64,000 nt of DNA from Phyllostachys edulis (taxonomy: Eukaryota > Streptophyta > Magnoliopsida > Poales > Poaceae). The stretch lies in assembly GCA_036346405.1 (NCBI GenBank), contig CM070548.1, positions 47,541,779 through 47,605,778 on the forward strand, given 5' to 3'. Positions within the stretch are counted from its first letter, which is position 1. Each line of letters opens with the position of its first letter. Under the pieces are notes generated by a model. That model saw nothing but the letters and a program-made list of their open reading frames with translations, had not been told where the DNA came from and made no database searches. Positions 55,654 to 64,000 of this stretch are shown here, one piece after another. A program made the translations under genes and the position numbers.

Positions 55654-55926
55654 TTAGGGCTTGTTTGGGAACCTATATCCCAGCCGGGATCCCTGCCGAA
55701 TCCCTGGGATTGAAAAGCCCAGGGGAAATTTCCCCTGCTCCCGCGAACGTGTCGTTTGGATGACAATGGCACGTGGAATCCCCAGCGCATTCCCTGCCGT
55801 TTCCACGGGGAAGAAAACCACAAGCGCTCACACAAGAATTTTCATTCCCGCGGCGCGCCTCCCTCCCTCTGCATCGGCGCCTCCGCGCGTCTCCCTCCCT
55901 CCGCCGCGTTCTTCCACTTCCCTCCC

Positions 55927-56104
55927 GACCTGGGCACCACCTACTCGTGCGTCGGCGTGTGGTAGCACGACCGGGTAGAGATCATTGCCAACGACCAGGG
56001 AAACCGCACCACGCCCTCCTACGTCTCCTTCACCGACTCCGAGAGGCTCATCAGCGATGCTGCCAAGAACCAGGTCGCCATGAACCCCATCAACACCGTC
56101 TTCG
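55927..56104 (+). pseudogene. Captured HSP70 first-exon fragment
   Basis: DLGTTYSCVGVW, then TAG (55963-55965) where the family has Gln, then HDRVEIIANDQGNRTTPSYV and ISDAAKNQVAMNPINTVF. This is the start of the nucleotide-binding domain of cytosolic HSP70. GTGAGC follows after TTC-G, the well-known position of the plant HSP70 intron, so the fragment came from genomic DNA and not from mRNA. The Met and first residues are missing; the joint is near 55925. Confidence 0.9.
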
Positions 56105-57318
56105 GTGAGCAACCTCTCCCGCCCTCCTCCCCACCCCTTTGGATCTCTTCTCCGTCCTGCTTTATTCTTGTTGTTTTATATGCATTAGATCTGTGGATCT
56201 GAGGCTCTATCATGTATGGTGTTGTGATCTAGCTTAGTCCGGTTTCTCAGATCTGCTGGGTTTCGTACTTAGGATACAACGTTTTGAGATTGTGTTGATG
56301 TGGTTACCTAGATCTGTGGATGGTTAATACTTAGGACCTGTTTGATTTGTATGCTTAGATGTTATGGATGATTCTTTTTAATCCATGTAGAAATTTTATG
56401 TAGCTTCTAATGCCATCTGGTCATCTATGCTGTGATATCGGTTATGAGCTATATCAAATCCTATGAGCTGAATCTCAGGATCTTATGATTAAGATAGCCA
56501 ATAGTGTACAAAAGAATTGCATTGAAGCATTTTAAAATCTGATGTCTGAACAAGTTTCTGTAATCACCTGCCATTGCTCCCCTCTCATTTGTCCTTTCCC
56601 TGAGGTAATCACTACCTGTGAGCCTCCCTGTTCTTCTCTCAATATGTAGGCTTGATAAAATAACTACACTGAACTTTGGTGTCTTAGTCTGAACTAGGTC
56701 AAGGTTCCTTTGATAGTATGTCTATTATTTTTAATGAGGTGGTCCATTTTTTCTATATACTTTTTAGTTTAATACAATAATTTTCTGCCTCGTGTTTCAT
56801 GAGATGCTTCAATAATGTCTTGATTGGAAATGGAGAAAACAATTGTGCTTAATAAAAACTGTTTCGCTAGACTTATGATGACGGTATCCTTTCTTAAGAA
56901 TTCTGCTAACCGGATTATCCTGGCAGTAGAAGAGAATCAGACAAAAAGCATACTGGTGCAATGGCATAACTTATTAAAGTGCTTACGATATTCCTTAAGG
57001 TGCAAGAAACATGTATTAAAAGAGCATCCAATTCTTCACTTTCTTCTCATGCAAGATTCCTTTTTCTCTTTGCGGCATGTGTGAGCTTCAGAATAAACAG
57101 ATTTATTGGAGACTACTCATCAAGTCATCATATGTTTGAACTATAACTATTTTTCTTGTTGTTGAACAATAAACTTTGCTTAACACGAGTCAAGTTTTAG
57201 GACAAAAAATAGTAGGATCGTATAGCCACTTGGAAATTCAGCTTCAATTTGTCAACTATAGCTGGCAATCTCTTGAATAGTCCATGAACTGATTCGTAAA
57301 ACCTTACTTTGTTGCAGC

Positions 57319-57890
57319 ATTGCATCTAATGGAGAAAAACGTGGTTGCTGTCATTGGCGGCAACTGATCCAACCCTTTCTACATCAGAGTATCCTTACTT
57401 TTTAAGGAGTACCCTAAGTGACTACTTCCAAATGCATGCTGTTGCTAGCATTGTTGATTATTATCAATGGAAAGAGGTGGCTGATATATTTGTGGATGAT
57501 GGTTATGGCCGAGGTGGAGTGTCAGCCCTCGGTGATGCACTTGCAGCAAAGCGGGCAAGAATTTCATATAAAGCAGCCATTCCTCCAGATTCAAATACAG
57601 ATGTGATTAATGATGTACTGTTTAGAGTAAACATGATGGAATCAAGGGTGTTGGTTGTGCATGTCAATCCTGACGCAGGGATGAGAATATTTTCCATAGC
57701 GAACAAGCTCCGGATGATGGCCAGTGGCTATGTCTGGATAGTAACCGATTGGCTAGCTGCTGTCCTGGACTCCTCAGGGCCTGCAGATTGGTGGTTCTGG
57801 GTCCCGTTTGATTGGCTATTGGTCTAATTACTCTGGCCTTTCTGTTGCTGCTCCTGAAATTTTGTATCGGAAACAACCAAATACGTCTAA
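57319..57890 (+). pseudogene. Captured glutamate-receptor-like (GLR) fragment with internal deletions
   Basis: An acceptor TTTGTTGCAG precedes LHLMEKNVVAVIGG. The frame then jumps to LSLAATDPTLST, EYPYFLRSTLSDYFQMHAVA, WKEVADIFVDDGYGRGGVSA, MMESRVLVVHVNPDAGMRIF and GYVWIVTDWLAAVLDSSGPA, the ligand-binding-family receptor domain of plant GLR channels. After another joint near 57785 it reads RLIGYWSNYSGLSVAAPEIL, from farther along the same protein. Two internal segments are missing. Confidence 0.85.
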
Positions 57891-58191
57891 TTTCTTTTCC
57901 TAGAATACTTCATATTTTGCATGATGTTGTGATGTCTATGATACTTCATATTTCTACACATGTTTTATCATTTTTAAAGTTTGTAATCTTTTCTTGGAAT
58001 TTACAGAATTTTTTTAATTTTTTTTATGACCGGGATTTTTATCCCCGTTGTTCCCAAATAGCAATAAGGATTTTTTTTTCCGATCGGGAAAAAATCCCCT
58101 TATGTTAATAGGGATTTCATGTGCCATCAAAATCCCCTCAAGGGATTTTCTTCCCTAGGATTTTTCTCCCTAGCATCCAAACAAGCCCTTA

Positions 58192-58928
58192 AGGGCAAAG
58201 CTATCAAACTATTTTGGGTGATTTTGAAGACGAAATTTGAGCAATTGCTTTAACTTTCTGGAGCCACTTCTCAAGCTCATACATAAGCTGGAGCCGGAAC
58301 CGACCAAACAGAGCTAGAGAGGAAAAGGAGAGGTGAGGAGGGGAATGTGGCTATCTCACATAAGGATAGTTGACACACGTATTGATACACTAGTGTTAAC
58401 TAATATTATGTTCGGATTAGTCTATACTTTTGGCCCAAACCGATCCAAAATTATAATGTGGACATAAACAATTTACAGCAAAAATTGTTTGGCTAGCCAG
58501 CTCCGGCTTTTCCCTAAAAGGTGGAAGCCAGAGCTTGGCCAAACAGGTGGCATCAAGCAATTTGGATCATACATGGGCTAATTAGAGAACAGAACTCGCT
58601 CATGCTCGTGCTCGCGGCCATCGTTCCAGCACCGCAGCTTTTCTGCACACTGCCATAAGCTTGAGCTTCTCGCCTTCTCGGCGTAGTCCCCAACCCCCTA
58701 GCTCGTCGCCGGCCAGTGACTGATCGATCACCTGCTCTTTCGCTCCCATTCGCGCAGCCTGCCTCTTAATTTATCTATTTGGTTCAAACTCACAGCGAAC
58801 TCTTGTGAATTGTGATTTGCATCAAAGAAAACGATTTTATGCTTGGGTTAGGCCTTGTTTGGATTGGCCCTGTCCAATATCCTGGCCCATCAAAGCAAAC
58901 ATTAGCATTCTATAATCTAACCATGTTA
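58192..58928. other. Unassigned, with a MITE-like pair at 58258-58550
   Basis: AGCTGGAGCCGGAACCGACCAAACAG (written in parts: AGCTGGAGCCGGAACC, then GACCAAACAG) at 58286-58311 and TTGTTTGGCTAGCCAGCTCC with GGCTTTTCCC at 58486-58515 look like pieces of inverted ends of small DNA elements, but no duplication could be fixed. GCCAAACAGG follows near 58537. The rest shows no gene. Confidence 0.35.
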
Positions 58929-59372
58929 ATTGTAACATCCCAAATTTTGCCTTTAAAAAATTAATTCAAAGCTATTTGGAGTTTTGCATTTAATTAAAAG
59001 CTAAATCAATCCAAATTCCAAGTCTCGATTCAACTTTAAAACATTTCCATCATCAATCGCAGATCAAATTCTAAAATTATATCTCAACTCAAAGCTTTGT
59101 TCCAAAAATCAAATCAAACCTCAACCGATTTTGAATTCACAATTTCTAATTTGAATTCCCCCACAATTTCTTCTTGGGCCAAAGTCATTTTCCATTTTTT
59201 TTCCGTTTTGGCCCATTTTCTTCTTGCCGCGTCCATGCCAGGCCGTGCTCACGCCAGTTCGTGCCTGCATGCTCGCCGAGCTGCACCAAGTCGGGCCGCC
59301 CGCGCCATGTGCGCCCTACCCACCTACGCCCCGGCCGCGCCAAGCCGCTCGCGTGCCCGCACCAGTGCACGC
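58929..59372 (+). mobile_element. 5' part of a long LTR, cut by the SIRE-type Copia element
   Basis: Starts TGTAACATCCCAAATTTTGC, the same type of end as the elements at 3289 and 9720, then AT-rich sequence and a GC-rich block with a frame rich in Ala and Arg. It breaks off at 59373 where another LTR begins; its remainder should lie beyond the window. Confidence 0.6.
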
Positions 59373-61229
59373 TGAAAGCATCTAGGCCCCTAAAAATTGT
59401 TTTGGTAATTAATGATAATATGTGAATATGGGATTAACATGTTTATTGAGTATTTACAAGGTTAAGTCCCATTTGTGAGTTTGATGACTTGAAGATGCAT
59501 GCTAAAGGACAACATGAAGATCTACATGGCTCAAAGACAAGGTACAAGTAGTCTAGGATCCTTTTGTGTTTTACCGGTCTTAGGAGAAATGATTGGAAGA
59601 CCGGATTATAGGTTAAATGTCGTACTATTAAGAGAGATCATGACTAGTAGCTTGATAGCATATTCATGTTCCATTTGGATCAATTTAGGATTATTCATGC
59701 ATTTGAATTTGATTTGGAAAGCCTTCTGTGCAATTGACAGCACAAACGGTCGTACCGGAGTTTTTAGGGCGGAACTACCACTTTGCTGTATGACCGCGTA
59801 TCCTTCGGCGGTACTACCGTGTACCGTTTGGACCGTCCGAAAGTGACCTGATCGTGTGGTTTATACATGCGGTCCGAACGGCCCAATGAATCTGAGCTGT
59901 CCACGTATGTAGTCCGATCGGACCATGTTCTCTGGACACTCAACAGTACGACTGGCTCGTGGTGCGGTACTACCGCAATACGGTCGTTCCATTTATTATT
60001 TGGCGGTATCTAATTTCCAGAGAGACACTGTTTTGGTTCGGTGCCCCACCCTAGAATCGGTAGTACCGAAAAATACTTGGTAGAACTACAGTTTAGCGGT
60101 ATGACCACACTTCCTTTGGCAGTACTACCGTGGGACGTTCGGATCGTCCGAAAGTTCAAGATTGTGTGGTTTAAACGTGCAGTCTGAACGACCCATTACA
60201 TCTGATCCATCCACATGGCTAGTTTTTGGGTAAACTGGTTCTAGTCGTGAAACGGTAGTACCGCGATTTCGTAGCAGAACTACCGCTCCACGGTTGTTCC
60301 GTTTTCTAGTTGGCGGTACTTAATTTCCAGAGAAGCACCATTTTCGGCTGAGATTGAAAACCCTGCGAACAATAATACCGCTCCAATGTGCGATATGACC
60401 GGCCTTAGCGGTATGACCGCATGATAGTTGGCAGTAGTACCGCGCCGCGTTTGAAACGGCTATGTCAAAGAGAGTTAATGCTTCTGTTGTAGTCGTTACG
60501 GAGCGGTTGGTGGGATGCGGTAGTACCACATTTCGTTGAAAAGTTGGGATTTCTCTCCCAACGATCGCATTTGTTGTGGGGGGGGGTTACAAATACCCCT
60601 CTACCTGCTAAGGACAGAACAAGAGACCACATTTAACATCCTTAGAGCCTTGAGCATCATTCCAACACCTCAAATACACTTGTGCATTCATTGTGAGGTG
60701 GTTGAGTTCATTCAAGTGCATTCACTCATTCTAGTTGATCCATTTGCACTTGAGTGCCGTCAAGCGAAGATCATTGGTTTATTACTCTTGGAGTTTTGCC
60801 AAACTCCTAGACGACTTGGCGGTGATCGCACGGTGATCTCCTCAAGAAGATTGTGAAGAGGCTCGGTGCCAAGTTTGTGAGTGGCTTGGAGTTCGTCATC
60901 TCCGGAGCGAAGGAAGAACTACCAATAGTGATTGAGGGAAGGCTTAATTCGTAGAGCCGGCTTGTTTTGTTCAAGCTTCCTCAACGTTGACTAGTGAAGA
61001 CCAGCAAGTCTTCGATACCACAGGATAAACTTCATTGTCTCATTTGTGGTTATTTCTTGTCTTTACTATTTCCGCATTTACATTTCTAGCTTATATCTTG
61101 TGTTGAATTGCTTAGCTAGAATTGTATCTAGTATAGACTTAGTTCATAATTGGCTTAAATTGTTGATTAGTCAAATTGTTTAAAAACCTCCTATTCACCC
61201 CCCTCTAGTCAGTTATCCTTGATCCTACA
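59373..61229 (+). repeat. 5' LTR of the SIRE-type element (1857 bp)
   Basis: Starts TGAAAGCATCTAGGCCCCTA and ends GATCCTACA two bases before the PBS. The middle is filled with GGTAGTACCG/CGGTACTACCG words. Confidence 0.85.
59735..60355 (+). repeat. Two tandem copies of a 310-bp unit in the LTR
   Basis: TTGGCGGTA...TAATTTCCAGAGA occurs at 60000 and 60310, and CGTCCGAAAGT at about 59834 and 60145, spacing 310-311. Each unit also contains GTATGACC, a TACTACCG word and a GTGTGGTTTA word. A shorter third piece follows to about 60440. Confidence 0.85.
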
Positions 61230-61231
61230 AG

Positions 61232-61243
61232 TGGTATCAGAGC
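61232..61243 (+). promoter_or_regulatory. Primer binding site (tRNA-iMet)
   Basis: TGGTATCAGAGC, two bases after the LTR end. Confidence 0.95.
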
Positions 61244-61285
61244 TTGGTCTATCATTGATTTAGGCTTAACCGTCTAAGAGAGAAA

Positions 61286-63205
61286 ATGATGGCTAGTGAG
61301 GAAATTGCTATAGGAAAGGCTCCTTTGTTTGATGGCTCAAATTATGCTTAGTGTAAAATTAGAATGTCAATTTATTTAAAGGCCGTGAGCCCAAACATTT
61401 AGAAAATCGTAAATGAGGGTTACGTCATGCCTCTAAATCCACTAGTTCCCACGAATCAAGAGGTGCGTAATGATCATTTAGATGCTCAAGCAATGAATGC
61501 TCTATTTGGTGCTTTGAACGCGAATGAGTTCAATAGAGTGAGCAATTTGAAAACCGCTCACGAAATTTGGACCACCCTCTCCGAAATTCATGAGGGAACA
61601 TCCACGGTCAGAGATGCCAAATTGCATAGGCTTTAGATTAAATATGAGATATTCATAATGTTGCCTCATGAAAACATCAATGAGATGTATTCACGACTCA
61701 ACAATATTGTGAATGGGCTCAAAGGCCTTGGTACTAACCTTCTTGATGTTGACATTGTGCACAAGATACTTAGGGCTCTTCCGGACAAATATGAGATGTT
61801 GGTGATGCTATTTCTCAACTCTTCCGAGTTGCTAAGAATGACACCAACGGGACTTTTGGGCAACCTCATAATCAATGAGTTGTTCAAGAAAGACAAGGAA
61901 GAGATCTTGGAGTCGTCTTCCTCGAAGAAGAAGATTACCGCTTTCAAGGCCAAAGCGGAATCAAGTGATGATGAGGATGAAGAAGGAGACTCCGAAGAGG
62001 AGTTTGCATTTCTTTTGAGAAGAATGAAGAAATTCATAAGAAGTCGCTCACATAGAAGCTTCAACTTCGACAAGAGCAAGAAAGGGCAATCCTCAAGTGA
62101 CAATAAGCGTTATAGCAACATCCGGTGCTATAATTGCGAAGAGAAGGGGCACATTGCCTCTCATTGTCTTTTAAAGAAGGATGACAAGGGTAAGTCATTC
62201 AAGAAGAAGGAATTCAATGGCAAGAAGAAGCTATTCAAGAAGTTTTACAAGGATGGCAAGTATGAAGCCCACATTGGAGAGTGGGACTCCGATGAGGAGT
62301 CAACCAACTCCGATGAGGATGAGTCCCCCAAGAAGAAGGAATTTGTTGGCATCGCCATCAAGGAGGCTCCATCGCTATTCCCCACTCCTACTTGCCTCAT
62401 GGCAAAAGGAGATAAGGTAAAATCCATTAATGATAATGAACCAACATATGATGAATTAATGGATATGCTTGAAGACTTGAATGGATATCTTGGAAAAGAA
62501 ATGTCAAAACATAAAGTCTTAAAGAGAGAGCATATCACTCTAAAAGAATCTTATGAGGAGCTAAAGGAAGCTCATGACTTGCTTATCCAAGAAAATTCAA
62601 GCAAGTCTTGCTCTAGTGTAGGAATTACATATGATATAATTGATGAAATGCCTAGTATAGAAACTGCTAGAACTAGTGCATCTACTTTATGTAATGATCC
62701 TATTGCTATGTCATGTTGCTCTAACATTAACCATGATAATGTGAAGTCTAATGATGCAAAGCTTGTTGTTGAAAACAATGAGCTAAAAGAGCAAGTGACC
62801 AAGCTAAGCAAAAGCTTAGAAAGATGCTTCAAGGGTAAAGCCATCATTGACAAGTTTTTAAGTGAGCAAAGGTGCTCATTCAACAAAGAAGGACTTAGGT
62901 ATGTGCCCAAGAAAAGTGAGAAACTGGTAAACAAGGCCACAAGGTTTGTGAAGCAAAATGACAAATATTGCCATAAGTGCTGGGAAATAGGACATGTGCA
63001 ACAAGTTTGTCCTATTGGTAAGACTCCATCCCTTGTTATATATGATTCATGTTATATGCTTAGAAAAACTAAGGATGGTAAAGTTATTGCTAGATTTGTT
63101 GGCACTTCAATTTTAGGCGCTAAAAAGAATGCTATTTGGGTGCCTAAATCCTTGGTCACTAACCTCCAAGGGCCCAAACAAATTTGGGTATCTAAAAGAA
63201 CTTGA
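61286..63205 (+). pseudogene. SIRE-type gag
   Basis: Probable start at 61286 (MMASEEIAIGKAPLFDGSNY). TAG codons at 61349-61351 and 61400-61402 stand where Trp is expected, and TAG at 61634-61636 (HRL*IKYE) stands for Gln. From 61637 the frame is open for over 500 residues: MYSRLNNIVNGLKGLG (UBN2 gag domain), an acidic stretch, CYNCEEKGHIASHC (a perfect CCHC knuckle near 62130), a coiled coil (DLNGYLGKEMSKHKVLKREH, ELKEQVTKLSKSLERC) and a second knuckle CHKCWEIGHVQQVC near 62975. The protein would build the particle. Three single-base changes separate it from an open frame. Confidence 0.9.
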
Positions 63206-63219
63206 TTCTTGTTTTGTAG

Positions 63220-64000
63220 GTGAACTATAAAACCAGTGGAAAACATTGGGTGCTTGATAGTGGATGCACTCAACACATGACCGGTGATAGAAAGATGTTC
63301 ACTACATTCGAGAATGGTAAAGGAGTTGACAAGATCACATTCGGTGATAATAGCAAAGGAAAGGTATTAGGATTGGGTAAAATCGCTATCTCAAAAGACC
63401 TTTCTATTTCTAACGTATCTTTGGTAGAATCCTTAAATTTTAATTTGCTATCAGTTGCTCAAATCTGTGATCTTGGCTTAATTTACTCATTCTCAAGTGA
63501 ATGTGTTACAATTTCAAATGCAAAAGATAGCTCTTTAGTTTTCAAAGGATTTAAATTTGGAAATCTTTATTTGGTTGATTTTACTTCAAATGAATCATGC
63601 TTAAAAACTTGTTTAATAGCAAAAACCTCATTAGGTTGGCTTTGGCATAGAAGTCTAGCTCATGTTGGAATTATTCAACTTAAAAAACCTTTTCAAATAT
63701 GATTTAGTTGTTGGTTTGAAAGATGTGAAGTTTGAGAAAAATAGACTTTGTAGTGCTTGTCAAGCCAGTTAACAAGTCGCTAATTCTCATCCTTCCAAGA
63801 GTATCATGTCAACGTCTAGACCATTAGAACTCTTACATATGGATTTGTTTGGGCCAACAACCTATAAGAGTATTGGGGGTAATAGCTATTATTTAGTCAT
63901 TGCGGATGATTACTCTAGATACACATGGGTATTCTTCCTAGATGACAAAGGTGAAACATCCGACATTTTCAAAAGTTTTGCAAAAAGGGCTCAAAATGAA
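63220..64000 (+). pseudogene. SIRE-type protease and integrase (partial)
   Basis: HWVLDSGCTQHMTGDRKMF is the aspartic protease site (D-S-G). LNFNLLSVAQICDLG and WLWHRSLAHVG form the pre-integrase domain. After a stop or frame change near 63700 comes LLHMDLFGPTTYKSIGGNSY and IADDYSRYTWVFFL, the start of the integrase core with its first catalytic Asp. The window ends inside this domain. Confidence 0.9.

Larger units (their letters stand above)
55657..58188. mobile_element. PIF/Harbinger-like element (2.5 kb) carrying HSP70 and GLR gene fragments
   Basis: The left end GGGCTTGTTTGGGAAC and the right end, on the other strand, GGGCTTGTTTGGATGC give a 12-base perfect inverted repeat. TTA flanks both sides (55654-55656 and 58189-58191), the 3-bp duplication typical of PIF/Harbinger. 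Subterminal sequence on both sides is rich in AGGGGATTT/GGGAT words. There is no transposase. Between the ends lie an HSP70 first-exon fragment (55927-56104) with its intron start, and a glutamate-receptor-like fragment (57319-57890), both on the plus strand. Such gene-carrying non-autonomous elements are known as Pack-TYPE transposons. Confidence 0.8.
59373..64000 (+). mobile_element. SIRE/Maximus-type Ty1/Copia element (5' part; runs off the window)
   Basis: 5' LTR 59373-61229, PBS 61232-61243, gag 61286-63205, protease and integrase from 63220. The long gag with a coiled-coil C-terminal half and two knuckles is typical of the SIRE lineage. gag has TAG codons where Trp or Gln is expected, so this copy is inactive. 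Confidence 0.9.

Noticed and set aside
56824..57084. An 86-residue plus frame between the HSP70 and GLR fragments
   Set aside because: No domain, AT-rich composition and position inside presumed intron sequence; probably chance.

Overview
The window looks like nuclear DNA of a grass (Poaceae), most likely a rice relative. The supporting signs are a spliced plant NAD-isocitrate dehydrogenase gene with GT-AG introns, long Gypsy-type LTRs with TGTAAYA-type ends, Copia elements primed by tRNA-iMet, a Tat-lineage Gypsy element with two RNase H domains, and small inverted-repeat transposons. The species is inference; no read or database comparison was available.

Region by region: (1) 209-13640 is one old LINE on the minus strand, split by two LTR-bounded insertions at 3289-8610 and 9720-12740. 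The second carries coding fragments of plant tRNA ligase and apparently a PHD finger. (2) 14379-19455 looks like a degraded DNA-transposon-like unit, itself split by a 3.7 kb solo LTR (15055-18775) packed with GGAGGTCC-type repeats. (3) 20265-30713 is a dead RD19-type cysteine protease gene. A Copia element (20770-27800) sits inside its first exon, and the part of the exon with the catalytic cysteine is gone. (4) 31981-36628 is the only intact conserved gene: the mitochondrial NAD-IDH catalytic subunit, minus strand, 7 coding exons, 362 residues. (5) 37436-55364 is a three-layer nest: a short-LTR Copia element (minus), split by a Tat-family solo LTR (plus), split in turn by a 13.0 kb Tat-family Gypsy element (41738-54746, minus) with a perfect GGTGA target duplication. 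(6) 55657-58188 is a PIF/Harbinger-like element with a TTA duplication that carries pieces of an HSP70 gene and a glutamate-receptor-like gene. (7) 58929-59372 is the start of another long LTR, cut by a SIRE-type Copia element (59373 to the window end).

The most unusual material is in the 13 kb Tat element. It has a multi-exon gene on the strand opposite to gag-pol, with its own TATA box. It also has arrays of 22-bp palindromes at an exact 29-bp period. The arrays recur in both LTRs, in introns of the antisense gene and in the spacer beyond it, but not in its coding exons. Arm sequences differ between units, yet the two arms of a unit usually match each other.

Apart from the IDH gene, almost everything is transposon or broken gene. 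Most stops are TAG or TAA where CAG, CAA or TGG is expected, the pattern left by cytosine deamination in methylated, silenced DNA.
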